A DNA stretch of 64,000 nt from Micavibrio sp. UBA7689 (GTDB lineage: Bacteria > Pseudomonadota > Alphaproteobacteria > Micavibrionales > Micavibrionaceae), in assembly GCA_002482805.1 (NCBI GenBank), contig DLGR01000017.1, positions 1,982-65,981 of the forward strand. Direction: 5' to 3'. Shown here piece by piece: positions 1 through 8,329 of the stretch; the first letter of the stretch is position 1; each line of letters starts with the position of its first letter. The position numbers and the translations under genes were made by a program. Under the pieces are notes generated by a model. The model was given only the letters and a program-made list of their open reading frames with translations, was not told the DNA's origin and did no database searches.

Positions 1-1
1 C

Positions 2-460
2 GTGCCGGGTTACGGCATGGCGGTTTCGCAGGCCCAGCACGTGCTTCGCGAAATGGCAGATGTGTTAAAGCATCAGAATGTCGAAGTAAAATATGCCATT
101 CACCCCGTAGCGGGGCGCATGCCGGGCCACATGAACGTACTTCTGGCCGAAGCGAATGTTCCTTACGATGAAGTGTTTGAACTTGAAGACATCAACCGTG
201 ATTTCGGGCAAGCCGACGTCGCGTTCGTAATCGGCGCAAACGATATTACCAACCCTGCAGCGAAAAACGATTCTACTTCGCCCATATATGGCATGCCTAT
301 ACTGGATGTCGAAAAAGCCAAAACAGTGTTCTTCATAAAACGCTCCATGGCTTCGGGCTATGCCGGTATAGATAACCCCCTCTTCTACGCCGACAACACA
401 TACATGCTGCTGGGCGATGCCAAAAAAGTTACCGAACAGGTTGTGAAGAGCCTTGAATAG
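2..460 (+). CDS. pntB: NAD(P) transhydrogenase subunit beta, C-terminal part
   Basis: This is the 3' end of the membrane transhydrogenase beta subunit, which couples hydride transfer between NADH and NADP+ to proton movement. Only the last ~152 residues are in the window; the gene begins upstream, so the apparent GTG at base 2 is an internal valine codon. What is seen is the NADP(H)-binding domain III: the fingerprint PGYGMAVSQAQ at the left edge, then HPVAGRMPGHMNVLLAEA, GANDITNPAAK, and the terminal IKRSMASGYAGIDNPLFY segment. The membrane part lies outside the window. The next gene follows within five bases, so they are probably cotranscribed. Confidence 0.97.
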   Translation: MPGYGMAVSQAQHVLREMADVLKHQNVEVKYAIHPVAGRMPGHMNVLLAEANVPYDEVFELEDINRDFGQADVAFVIGANDITNPAAKNDSTSPIYGMPILDVEKAKTVFFIKRSMASGYAGIDNPLFYADNTYMLLGDAKKVTEQVVKSLE

Positions 461-464
461 CGAC

Positions 465-1412
465 ATGATTCTAGAGGCACGTTTTCTTGCCCCCGAAGGG
501 TGGGAAACGGCCTCTTTTACAAATCCCGACACAAACCACAAACTCCATTACGGCTTTGTTTCGCCTCCCGATCCCAAAGCGGTGGTTGTGTGCCTTTCCG
601 GTTTGAGCGAATTCTCCGAGAAATATTTCGAAGTCGCGCATGACATGCTGAACCGCAACTATGCTTTCTGGATCATGGACTGGCAATATCAGGGCCGTTC
701 CAACCGTTTGGGCGCAGTGCCGCAGCGCCGGCATTCCGATGGTTTCGAAACCGATGTATCGGATCTTCTGAAGTTTGTGGGATATATCGTGAAAACTAAC
801 GGGCGCCCGCTTATTATGCTTGGCCATTCGATGGGCGGAAATATCGGGCTTCGTTTTCTGGCCCAACATCCCGATGTTTTTTCGTGCGCCGCGTTCAGCG
901 CGCCTTTTCTCGGAATTTTCAGTCTGTCGATGTTTTCGAAAATCCTGTTGCGCATTCTCACGCCCATCATGCCGTTCATAAAAACGCGTTATGTTTTCGG
1001 CAGCACCGATTGGCGCGAAGCTGCGCGCAAATCGGACGGGTCCGATATTTTCACGTGCGATCCCGTCCGCGACCGCGTGCACAATTACTGGTCAAAGAAA
1101 GAGGATGTTCTACAAGTCGGTGGTCCTACCTTCGGTTGGATTCGCCACGCACTCAAATCCTGCGCGCTTTTATCGCGCAGACAGGTTCTGGAATCCATAC
1201 AAATTCCCGTTCTGATCGCCACGGCAGGAAAAGAAATGATCGTCGACAATCAAGCCATCCGCGCGGCGGCGGCACACATTCCCCACGCGCAATTGCTGGA
1301 GATCAAAGGGGCGCGCCATGAAATTTTCATGGAATGCGACGAATATCGCGATGTGTTCTTCAAGGCCTTTGACAAAATGGTGGAAGATAATAAGATTACG
1401 GACAGAGGCTGA
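465..1412 (+). CDS. alpha/beta hydrolase (lysophospholipase / monoacylglycerol lipase-like)
   Basis: A 315-residue serine hydrolase of the alpha/beta fold, closest in layout to the Hydrolase_4 (PldB/monoglyceride lipase) group. The nucleophile elbow GHSMGG places Ser at about residue 122. The acid is probably Asp in GKEMIVDNQAI and the base is His in GARHEIFMECDEYRD. There is no signal peptide, so it is likely cytoplasmic or membrane-peripheral. I chose ATG at 465; a TTG at 453 would overlap pntB and sits too close to the AAGAG upstream. The natural substrate cannot be read from sequence. It is followed two bases later by a small gene in the same direction. Confidence 0.88.
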   Translation: MILEARFLAPEGWETASFTNPDTNHKLHYGFVSPPDPKAVVVCLSGLSEFSEKYFEVAHDMLNRNYAFWIMDWQYQGRSNRLGAVPQRRHSDGFETDVSDLLKFVGYIVKTNGRPLIMLGHSMGGNIGLRFLAQHPDVFSCAAFSAPFLGIFSLSMFSKILLRILTPIMPFIKTRYVFGSTDWREAARKSDGSDIFTCDPVRDRVHNYWSKKEDVLQVGGPTFGWIRHALKSCALLSRRQVLESIQIPVLIATAGKEMIVDNQAIRAAAAHIPHAQLLEIKGARHEIFMECDEYRDVFFKAFDKMVEDNKITDRG

Positions 1413-1414
1413 TC

Positions 1415-1639
1415 ATGAAAGAATTTACCAAAAACCATCTTCGTCTGAGCGACCGTATCTTGTATGCGCTGGAACTCGCTTTGGATCAGCAGGATCTCGA
1501 TCTTTCCGAAGCCCTTAACAAGGCCCTCGAACTTGCCATGACGCGCAATTCCGGCGGTGGTGAATTTGTAGAACGCCGCGATTATCCCAAGGAAATCGAA
1601 ACGGCGATGAACGAACTCCGCGCTATGAAGCGGAAATAA
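1415..1639 (+). CDS. small hypothetical protein (74 aa)
   Basis: A short, charged, mostly helical protein of 74 residues that I do not recognise. It has an amphipathic heptad-like stretch (DRILYALELALDQQDLDLSEALNKA, here described as residues ~14-38) and a basic C-terminus. There is no signal peptide or membrane segment. The ATG at 1415 follows the hydrolase stop by two bases and has an AGAGG ribosome site about eight bases upstream, which supports expression as the third gene of the pntB-hydrolase unit. Its last 17 bases overlap the 3' end of convergent ligA. Confidence 0.7.
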   Translation: MKEFTKNHLRLSDRILYALELALDQQDLDLSEALNKALELAMTRNSGGGEFVERRDYPKEIETAMNELRAMKRK

Positions 1640-3695
1640 GTTTCTTCCATTCTTCTTCAGTCAAAACCTTTACACCCAATTCTGCGGCGGCTTTTAATTT
1701 CGAGCCCGCATCTTCACCCGCAATCACGTAATCCGTCTTTTTTGAAACCGATCCCGCAACCTTCGCGCCAAGGCGTTCAGCATTTGCTTTGGCTTCTTGC
1801 CTGGTGAGCGTGACAAGCGTTCCCGTAAACACCACAGTCTTTCCGGCAACGGGGCTGTTTATAGCACGGGGGCGTTCGTATGGCTGTATGTTCAGCTCTG
1901 CTGCAAGCTCATCGAGAATTTTCTGGTTATGCTTTTCAGCAAAGAAGCCAAGCAGGTCATCCACCACACTGGGGCCCACATCTTCGATATTCAACAGATC
2001 GCCACGTGCATCGGTGCCGACTGTTTGCGCTTCTTTCATCGCTTCGCGCATATTTTCCAGCGTGCTGTAATGCGCCGCCAGTTTTTTGGCCGTGGCTTCG
2101 CCGATCTGGCGGATACCGAGCGCATATATGAAGCGATCGAACGGTATCGTGCGGCGGGTTTCTATGGATTCGAACAAGTTCTTGGCAGACAAATCGCCCC
2201 ATCCTTCGCGCACGCGCAAAGGTGTAAGTGATTTTTTGTCTTTTTGTTCGAGCTTAAAAATATCGGCGGGCGATTGTATCAACCCGTCTTCATAAAATTC
2301 CTCGATGATCTTTGCACCCAGTCCTTCTATATCGAAAGCCAGTCGGCTGACAAAATGTTTCAATCGCTCCACCGCTTGCGCTTTGCAGATAAGCCCGCCC
2401 GTGCAGCGGCGTACCACTTCACCCTCTTCGCGGATGGCGATGGAATTGCACACAGGGCAATGATCAGGATATTTAAATTTCTTTTCCTTGCCGGTGCGCT
2501 TTTCAAGCACCACTTCGACAATCTGCGGGATGACATCGCCTGCGCGCTGAACAACCACATGGTCGCCGATACGGACATCTTTGCGCTCGATCTCGTCTTC
2601 ATTGTGCAGTGTGGCATTCGATACCACCACGCCGCCAACGGTGATGGGTTCGAGTCTTGCGACAGGTGTAAGCGAGCCCGTGCGGCCTACTTGAATATCA
2701 ATCTCTTTGAGAATGGTAACAGCGCGTTCGGCCGGGAATTTATGCGCCGTTGCCCATCGCGGAGAACGGGATACAAAACCCAAACGTTCCTGTAACACCA
2801 GATCATTCACCTTATAGACAACACCGTCGATATCGTATTGCAGATCGGGGCGCAAATTCATAACCTTGTCGTAGTAGGTCATGATTTCTTTTTGCGTTTT
2901 GCAAAGCGTCCATGGCTGCGCTTCTGCAAAACCCCAGCTTACCAGTTTCTTTCTGATGTCCTGCTGCGTTTTGGCAAAAGCCGCGCTTACCTCACCCAGT
3001 GCATAACCGAAGAAATGAAGCGGGCGTTGCGCTGTGATGGACGAATCCAGCTGGCGCACGCTTCCCGCTGCGGCGTTGCGGGGATTGGCAAAGATTTGCT
3101 TACCCGCTTCTTCCTGCTTTTTGTTCAACTTCACAAAATCATCACGGCGCATATAAATTTCGCCGCGCACTTCCAAAATATCAGGAACATTACCTTTCAA
3201 GATTTTGGGAAGGTCGGCAATATGTTGGACATTGGCCGTGATATCTTCACCTTCCGATCCGTCACCGCGTGTGGCGGCTTGTACCAGCTTGCCATGCTCG
3301 TAGCGCACCGAGCAGGAAAGCCCGTCGATCTTGGGTTCCGCAACCACCGCAATGTCATCAGATATATTCAGGAAGCGTTGTACTTTTTCGATGAAATCAC
3401 CGAGATCCTCTTCGCTGAAGATGTTGGATAAAGACAACATCGGAATGGAATGGCGGACTTTCTTGAAACCTTTGGAAGGCGCAGCACCTACTTTTTGGCT
3501 TTGTTCATTCGCCAATTCAGGAAATTCGGCCTCGATCTTTTCAAGTTCTTGACGCAGCTTGTCATACGCAGCATCTGAAATTTCCGGGTTATCCTTACCA
3601 TGATACAAATCATCATGGCGCGCGATTTCTTTCAGCAGTTTTTTGTGGCGCGCGCGGGCATCCTCGGCAGAAAGATCGAAGAGAGCCTTTCCCAT
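1623..3695 (-). CDS. ligA: NAD-dependent DNA ligase
   Basis: LigA seals nicks in DNA during replication and repair using NAD+. The 690-residue length is normal. The nucleotidyltransferase core carries the adenylation motif AEPKIDG with Lys at residue 122. An OB fold and a four-cysteine zinc finger follow (CPVC, then C and C about 20 residues later near residues 410-435), then helix-hairpin-helix repeats and a C-terminal BRCT domain (SPVAGKTVVFTG onward). ATG at 3695 overlaps the recN stop by one base (TAATG), so the two are translationally coupled. It is the last gene of the lpxC-bamD-recN-ligA run, a common alphaproteobacterial tail of the dcw cluster. Confidence 0.98.
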   Translation of the reverse strand: MGKALFDLSAEDARARHKKLLKEIARHDDLYHGKDNPEISDAAYDKLRQELEKIEAEFPELANEQSQKVGAAPSKGFKKVRHSIPMLSLSNIFSEEDLGDFIEKVQRFLNISDDIAVVAEPKIDGLSCSVRYEHGKLVQAATRGDGSEGEDITANVQHIADLPKILKGNVPDILEVRGEIYMRRDDFVKLNKKQEEAGKQIFANPRNAAAGSVRQLDSSITAQRPLHFFGYALGEVSAAFAKTQQDIRKKLVSWGFAEAQPWTLCKTQKEIMTYYDKVMNLRPDLQYDIDGVVYKVNDLVLQERLGFVSRSPRWATAHKFPAERAVTILKEIDIQVGRTGSLTPVARLEPITVGGVVVSNATLHNEDEIERKDVRIGDHVVVQRAGDVIPQIVEVVLEKRTGKEKKFKYPDHCPVCNSIAIREEGEVVRRCTGGLICKAQAVERLKHFVSRLAFDIEGLGAKIIEEFYEDGLIQSPADIFKLEQKDKKSLTPLRVREGWGDLSAKNLFESIETRRTIPFDRFIYALGIRQIGEATAKKLAAHYSTLENMREAMKEAQTVGTDARGDLLNIEDVGPSVVDDLLGFFAEKHNQKILDELAAELNIQPYERPRAINSPVAGKTVVFTGTLVTLTRQEAKANAERLGAKVAGSVSKKTDYVIAGEDAGSKLKAAAELGVKVLTEEEWKKLISAS

Positions 3696-5338
3696 TATGC
3701 CGCACTCTTTTCAAGAAGCTTGGCGGCTTGTGCGCGGGCTTCTTTGGTTATTTCCGCACCCGATAACATGCGGGCAATTTCTTCGGTGCGTTCATTGGAA
3801 TTGGAAAGCGGCAATACTTTCGTGGTCGGGTTGGTTTTTCCTGTTTTGACGACGATAGCGTGATAATTGGATTTTGCTGCCACTTGCGGCGAATGCGTCA
3901 CCACCAATATCTGGCGTTTCTTTGCCAATCTTGCGAGGCGTTCACCAACCGCGTCCGCCGTCGCGCCGCCGATGCCGCTATCTACCTCATCGAACACCAA
4001 TGTTTGCGCTGTGCCTGTTTCGGCGAGAACAACTTTTAACGCCAACATAAAACGTGCCATCTCTCCACCCGATGCGATCTTGTTGAGTGGCCCTGCGGAG
4101 GAGCCTGGATTTGTGGCGACGAGGAATTGCACACGGTCCATACCTTCCGAATTCCATTCATTTTCTGCCAGCAGAACGACTTCGGTTTCGAAGCGCGCTT
4201 TGTCCAGTTTCAAAGGGCCCAATTCTTTGGCGACAAGCTTGTCCAGATTTTTGGCGGCGTCTTTGCGTTTCTTGGAAAGTGTCTGTGCTTTATCTATGTA
4301 GGATTTTTTGGCCTGCGAAACATTCTTTTCGAGCTCGGCGAGCGTGTCTTCCTGATGCGCGATGCCTTTGAGCAGATCGGAAAGCTCATCGCGCTTGGCG
4401 GGCAGATCATCAATAGTGCAGGCATGTTTGCGTGCCTGGCCTTTGAGCGCGAACAAGCGGTCATCGATTTCCGAGAGCGAATATTCGGAAGCCTCCAGTG
4501 ACGCGGTGAGCGATTCAATTCCGCCCGACACTTCCTGTAGTTCGGCCATGGCGCGATCCAGCGCCTTCGCCATTTCGCTTCCGCCCTCCCCTGCCTTTTC
4601 CAGCGCTTTCCATACCGCGTTCAAATCCGAAAGCGCTTTGTCTGTGGTTTTATGGGCAGTGTTGTAATTCTCGATATTCTGTTCGCGTTTCATAAGACGT
4701 GAACGCAACAGGGTAAGCGTCTCTTCTTCCCCGTGTTTGGGATCGAGGTCGTTGAGCTGTTCCAGGGCGGCGCGGAGATAGACTTCCTCATCCTTCGCCC
4801 GCGCCATGGCGGATTTATTTTCCAGCAGTGCGATTTCGGAGGCTTTCCATTCATTCCAGACATTCGCGAGTTCGCCGATATTACTTCCCGCATATTCATC
4901 GAGCAATCCTTTGTGAACGCGCGGATTCAAAAGTGTCTGCGTGTCGAACTGGCCGTGAATTTCCACCAGCTGTTCGCCGATCTGTTTAAGCAAACTCACG
5001 CTGATCGGATGATCGTTCACGAACGCGCGGGATTTTCCATCCGCGCCGACGGAACGACGCAGAATGATCGGCGATTCAATTTCGATGCCTTGGTCTTTTA
5101 AGAATCCAAACACAGGATGCGAAGATGCAACATCAAATTCCGCGCTGACATTGGCGGTTTGTTCGCCCTTGCGCACCAGACCGCTTTCGGAACGTGCGCC
5201 CAGCGCAAGCCCCAGAGAATCCAGCAAGATGGATTTCCCTGCACCGGTTTCACCCGTAAGCGCGCACAAGCCTTTGTCAAACTGGATGAGCAGATGGTCG
5301 ATCAGCACCACGTTCTTGATTGTCAGGCCGGCGAGCAT
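3695..5338 (-). CDS. recN: DNA repair protein RecN
   Basis: RecN is an SMC-like ATPase acting at double-strand breaks. The N-terminus has the Walker A motif GETGAGKSILLDSLGLALGA. The C-terminus has the ABC-type signature region SGGEMARFMLALK and a Walker B region LVFDEVDSGIGGATA, with a shortish coiled-coil middle (about residues 160-370). The 547-residue length is normal for the family. ATG at 5338 lies 18 bases after the bamD stop. The stop overlaps the ligA start, so it is translationally coupled to ligA. Confidence 0.98.
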   Translation of the reverse strand: MLAGLTIKNVVLIDHLLIQFDKGLCALTGETGAGKSILLDSLGLALGARSESGLVRKGEQTANVSAEFDVASSHPVFGFLKDQGIEIESPIILRRSVGADGKSRAFVNDHPISVSLLKQIGEQLVEIHGQFDTQTLLNPRVHKGLLDEYAGSNIGELANVWNEWKASEIALLENKSAMARAKDEEVYLRAALEQLNDLDPKHGEEETLTLLRSRLMKREQNIENYNTAHKTTDKALSDLNAVWKALEKAGEGGSEMAKALDRAMAELQEVSGGIESLTASLEASEYSLSEIDDRLFALKGQARKHACTIDDLPAKRDELSDLLKGIAHQEDTLAELEKNVSQAKKSYIDKAQTLSKKRKDAAKNLDKLVAKELGPLKLDKARFETEVVLLAENEWNSEGMDRVQFLVATNPGSSAGPLNKIASGGEMARFMLALKVVLAETGTAQTLVFDEVDSGIGGATADAVGERLARLAKKRQILVVTHSPQVAAKSNYHAIVVKTGKTNPTTKVLPLSNSNERTEEIARMLSGAEITKEARAQAAKLLEKSAA

Positions 5339-5356
5339 GGCATCACCGATCCTTAT

Positions 5357-6184
5357 CTAATCAGCCCTGAACAGGGAATCTATGGTTTTATCCCATGTAG
5401 AACGGCCTTCGAACACTTCGTTCCGGCGTGCGGGATCGATAATCTTGTATGTGTCCTGATACCAGCTGGAGCCAGGATAGTTATATCCGAGAACGGCGGC
5501 CACGCGCTCCGCTTCGGTATGCAGACCCAGCGAGAGATAGCATTCCACGAGACGGTGCAAAGCTTCGGGTGTGTGCGTCGTGGTCTGGTAATCTTTTACC
5601 ACCATGCGGAAACGATTTATGGCCGCGTTGGTTTCACCGCGGTTCAAATAGTAACGGCCGATCTCCATTTGCTTGCCCGCCAAGTGGTCGTTGGTCAGGT
5701 CCATTTTCATTTTGGCATCGCGGGCGTATTTGGAATCGGGGAAGCGTTGCACCAGCGTGTTGAACGCTTCGAGCGCTTGCTGCGTGATTCCCTGATCGCG
5801 TGCGACGTCGGAAATTTGTTCGTAATATGCGAGCGCTTTCAGATAGTAGGCGTAATCGATATCGCTCGCGCCCGGGTGCAGTTCGATAAAGCGATCAAGC
5901 GCGAGAATAGCGTCGTCATAGTTATCGCCTTCATACGCGGAATACGCGGCCATCAATTGCGCCTTCGTCGCCCATTGCGAATAAGGGTGCTGGCGTTCCA
6001 CTTCCTCGAACAGGCGCGTCGCTTCGTCGTAGTCCTTGGCTTTCAACGCGGCTTGGGCGTTGTTGTACAGTTCTTCAACGGGTGTTTCGACCTGCGGTTT
6101 GGCATCCTTGTCGTCCGAGGAACAGGCGGGAAGCGATAAGGCCAGAACGGCGCAAAAGAGATATGGGAGGGTCTTGTTCAGCAT
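5357..6184 (-). CDS. bamD: outer membrane assembly lipoprotein BamD
   Basis: BamD is a TPR lipoprotein of the BAM complex that inserts beta-barrel proteins into the outer membrane. The start at 6184 gives a lipoprotein signal (hydrophobic segment then lipobox LPAC, Cys at residue 21); any longer frame upstream reads through the lpxC-bamD gap and is not protein-like. Helical TPR repeats follow (VEELYNNAQAALKAKDYDEA and four further units), for a total of 275 residues. It lies between lpxC and recN, its usual alphaproteobacterial place. The C-terminal tail (NEVFEGRSTWDKTIDSLFR) is short and charged. Confidence 0.97.
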   Translation of the reverse strand: MLNKTLPYLFCAVLALSLPACSSDDKDAKPQVETPVEELYNNAQAALKAKDYDEATRLFEEVERQHPYSQWATKAQLMAAYSAYEGDNYDDAILALDRFIELHPGASDIDYAYYLKALAYYEQISDVARDQGITQQALEAFNTLVQRFPDSKYARDAKMKMDLTNDHLAGKQMEIGRYYLNRGETNAAINRFRMVVKDYQTTTHTPEALHRLVECYLSLGLHTEAERVAAVLGYNYPGSSWYQDTYKIIDPARRNEVFEGRSTWDKTIDSLFRAD

Positions 6185-6240
6185 AGGGAAAACATAGCGT
6201 TTAACCCCTTCCCTGAAAAGGGTAAAACGGCGATTTTCCG

Positions 6241-7167
6241 CTAGTTTATGGTCTTGCCGTAAGCGCGGTCCGCGGGGGTGAAGGTGACGATTTCGGAGTC
6301 GTCGATTTCGCCGTGCAGATCGACCGGCATCCATGCGGAATCATCGGCGAACAGGGCATGAAGAATGGCGTTGTTCAAGGCGTGCCCCGCCTTGTGGCCT
6401 TCATAGGTGCCCAGAATGACCGCGCCAGCAAGGGCCAAATCGCCGACAGCGTCGAGGATTTTGTGGCGGATGAATTCATCTGTGCAGCGCAGACCTTCGG
6501 GGTTCATCACGCCGTGTTCATCCAGAATGATCGCGTTTTCCAAGGAACCACCCAGACCCAGACCCGCGGCGCGGAGCATTTCGGCCTCTTTCAAAAAGCC
6601 GAAGGTGCGGCAGTCGGCCACGTCGTGACGGAAGTTGCCGTTGATGAGTTTCAGGGCATATTCCTGCACGCCGATATCAGCGTGCGCGAATTCGATGCGG
6701 CCTTTGTAGACGGGAATATTCGAAGGCGAGAGGCGCACCCATTTGTCGCCGTCTTGCACGGTAATGTCTTTCAAAATCTTGATCGCACGGCGCGCGGCCT
6801 TTTGTTCCTTGATACCCGTGGCATCTATCGCCTGCACGAACGCTATGGAAGAACCGTCCATCACAGGCACTTCGGCCGCGTCGATTTCAACCAGAACGTT
6901 ATCGACACCGCAACCGCGCAACGCGGCCATCAAATGTTCGATCGTGCCGACATTGGCACCGTGTTCATTCGTGATCATCGTGCAAAGGCGCGTGTCGGTG
7001 ACGAGGTCGTGTTTTGCAGGAATGAGATTTTTCCCCTCTTCCTTATCAACCCGTTTGAAAACGATTCCATGGTCGATATCGGCGGGAACAAGGCGCATGG
7101 AAACGGTGCGGCCGGAGTGAAGCCCGATCCCGCTCAGTTCGATTGTTTTGTTCAACGTGGTTTGCAT
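6241..7167 (-). CDS. lpxC: UDP-3-O-acyl-N-acetylglucosamine deacetylase
   Basis: LpxC catalyses the committed zinc-dependent deacetylation step of lipid A synthesis. The 308-residue protein has the N-terminal GIGLHSG motif, the first zinc histidine in GTIEHLMAALRG, and His/Asp zinc ligands in DEFIRHKILDAVGD; the C-terminal catalytic His is in GHKAGHALNN. I chose ATG at 7167 because it gives the normal ~11 residues before the LSGIGLHSG strand, with AAGGA about 11 bases upstream. The frame stays open for a further 122 codons upstream, including an ATG at 7245 with a good GGAG site, so an extended form cannot be excluded. It has its own promoter and a long leader. Confidence 0.97.
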   Translation of the reverse strand: MQTTLNKTIELSGIGLHSGRTVSMRLVPADIDHGIVFKRVDKEEGKNLIPAKHDLVTDTRLCTMITNEHGANVGTIEHLMAALRGCGVDNVLVEIDAAEVPVMDGSSIAFVQAIDATGIKEQKAARRAIKILKDITVQDGDKWVRLSPSNIPVYKGRIEFAHADIGVQEYALKLINGNFRHDVADCRTFGFLKEAEMLRAAGLGLGGSLENAIILDEHGVMNPEGLRCTDEFIRHKILDAVGDLALAGAVILGTYEGHKAGHALNNAILHALFADDSAWMPVDLHGEIDDSEIVTFTPADRAYGKTIN

Positions 7168-7198
7168 GCGCGTGTATATCCTTACGATGAATATAGAA

Positions 7199-7216
7199 CC
7201 CGCGGTTTCCCGCGGG
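7199..7216 (-). promoter_or_regulatory. GC-rich hairpin in the lpxC leader
   Basis: A perfect 7-bp inverted repeat, CCCGCGG and CCGCGGG with a four-base loop, lies about 30 bases upstream of the lpxC start codon. In RNA it would form a strong hairpin just above the ribosome site, so it could affect translation initiation. No T-run follows on the lpxC strand, so it is not a terminator. Confidence 0.45.
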
Positions 7217-7370
7217 AAATCACCTATTGTTGCGCGGTGTAACATGCGGGGCTCCAATAGTTCGTTCGTCGTGTTTTTGCTTGAAAACCGGTTTTTTATT
7301 TCCCGTAATCTGGAATCGTTCAGTTCGTTTGACGGATTTTTTGCGCGGGAGGTGCCAAAGGTTAATGTTG

Positions 7371-7385
7371 GTGGACTAAGTCCAC
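7371..7385. promoter_or_regulatory. 15-bp palindrome, candidate operator upstream of lpxC
   Basis: GTGGACT-A-AGTCCAC is a perfect dyad with 7-bp arms and a one-base centre. It lies between the candidate lpxC promoter and the lpxC start. Such symmetry suits a dimeric regulator, or a hairpin in the leader RNA. On the + strand it is followed by ATTTTTT, so a weak + strand terminator is a second reading. No regulator is identified. Confidence 0.35.
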
Positions 7386-7470
7386 ATTTTTTAGCGGGCA
7401 GATGTGGGGCGACATTAACGGTTTGGATGTGGCGTGGCGGGTGGTTTTCGGTGGGGAAAAACATATATGG

Positions 7471-7499
7471 ATTATATGATTTTATTCCTATAATAGCAA
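7471..7499 (-). promoter_or_regulatory. predicted sigma-70 promoter of lpxC
   Basis: On the minus strand the sequence reads TTGCTA, 17 bases, TATAAT: a perfect -10 and a 4/6 -35 at optimal spacing. It sits directly after the terminator of the 215-residue gene and points at lpxC. Transcription would start near 7464, giving a leader of about 295 bases. This would let lpxC-bamD-recN-ligA be expressed separately from ftsZ. Confidence 0.55.
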
Positions 7500-7506
7500 A
7501 ATAAAA

Positions 7507-7526
7507 AAGGCCTACACCGAGGCCTT
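7507..7526 (-). terminator. rho-independent terminator after the 215-aa gene
   Basis: The 7-bp stem AAGGCCT/AGGCCTT with a six-base loop is followed on the minus strand by TTTTTTAT. It lies about 25 bases after the stop codon of the hypothetical gene at 7550-8197. A TCTTT run on the other side means it may work weakly in the + direction too. Confidence 0.75.
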
Positions 7527-7549
7527 CTTTCATTCAGAGCGGGGCGATG

Positions 7550-8197
7550 CTATTCCCCTTCACCCAGTCCCAAAGCGCGGCGGGGCATGGCAAAAGAGTT
7601 TTGCTCAAAGATTTTCAGACGGCTTTCCGCACGCGCATCATCGATCAAAGCGATGGCCTTGGCCGCAAAGCCGGGGCTTCCCGATGTCGCATCGGCCAAC
7701 GCCGCACTCGCGCTTACGGGGTTCAGATTCTCGCCCTTGATGCGGGCGTTTATCAAACGCAGATCCGTTTCGGAGACGAATTTGCCTTTGCTGTCGTATA
7801 CGCCCCAAAGATCGCGGCCACGCGGGCCCTCACCTTCGCGACGTTCCAACGTGAATTCGGGCGCCTTAACGCTCTTTGCGTATTCAAGAAAGCTGTACGG
7901 ACCACAATCAAGTTTCTTTTTGTCGAGTGTATGAGGCAGTACGGGCGGAATATATCCCTCATGTGAAACAGACCCGCCGCGACGGCTTGGGTTGAACGTT
8001 CCGCCTTCGGCCCATGGATTAAAAAAAGGATCATCCTTGAATCGGTTTCCCGTTCTTCCCGCCAACGGACCACGGCCGAAAGTGGCATCATGTGCGTCCC
8101 AAAAAGCCCTGTCGTTTCCCACACGCTCCGCGTGACGCGCAACTTGCGGCGTGCGGTCATGAACACCAAAACGACTTGGTTTAAATTCTTTTCCCAT
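7550..8197 (-). CDS. hypothetical protein (215 aa) between ftsZ and lpxC
   Basis: I do not recognise this family. The protein is hydrophilic, with no signal peptide or membrane segment. The first ~90 residues are rich in Gly, Arg, Asn and Phe and look extended or disordered (for example DPFFNPWAEGGTFNPSRRGG). The middle is charged (ERREGEGPRGRDLWGVYDSK, which reads like a short beta hairpin) and the last ~70 are Ala-rich helix. The start at 8197 is well supported by AAGGAG six bases upstream. It is a single-gene unit with a consensus promoter (8226-8254) and its own terminator, placed between the ftsZ terminator and the lpxC promoter. Its function cannot be inferred from sequence. Confidence 0.75.
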   Translation of the reverse strand: MGKEFKPSRFGVHDRTPQVARHAERVGNDRAFWDAHDATFGRGPLAGRTGNRFKDDPFFNPWAEGGTFNPSRRGGSVSHEGYIPPVLPHTLDKKKLDCGPYSFLEYAKSVKAPEFTLERREGEGPRGRDLWGVYDSKGKFVSETDLRLINARIKGENLNPVSASAALADATSGSPGFAAKAIALIDDARAESRLKIFEQNSFAMPRRALGLGEGE

Positions 8198-8225
8198 GGA
8201 ACACTCCTTAAAATTTTATTTTCAT

Positions 8226-8254
8226 AAGATATTAAAGCTTTGGCTTACTGTCAA
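8226..8254 (-). promoter_or_regulatory. consensus sigma-70 promoter of the 215-aa gene
   Basis: Minus-strand TTGACA, 17 bases, TATCTT. The -35 is a perfect match at ideal spacing, with a 4/6 -10 (T, A, T at positions 1-3 and the final T). It lies immediately past the ftsZ terminator and 29 bases upstream of the start codon of the hypothetical gene, with an AAGGAG site between. It predicts strong constitutive expression of an orphan gene. Confidence 0.65.
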
Positions 8255-8262
8255 CAAAAAAA

Positions 8263-8280
8263 GGGCCCCGTGAGGGGCCC
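8263..8280 (-). terminator. rho-independent terminator of ftsZ
   Basis: A 7-bp GC stem, GGGCCCC/GGGGCCC with loop GTGA, is followed on the minus strand by eight T residues. It lies 50 bases beyond the ftsZ stop codon and just before the promoter of the next gene, so it cleanly ends the ftsZ transcript. Confidence 0.85.
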
Positions 8281-8329
8281 AAGTGATGCTTTTTCTGGAG
8301 GACACTCAGAAAAAACTAAACCTTTACAA

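Noticed and set aside
5117..6139. A 340-codon + strand frame across recN and bamD
   Set aside because: Antisense to two well-supported genes and crosses their boundary.
7187..7504. A + strand frame through the lpxC leader, ending just before a hairpin
   Set aside because: It runs opposite to a good lpxC promoter, begins in or near lpxC without a ribosome site, and its composition is not protein-like to me.
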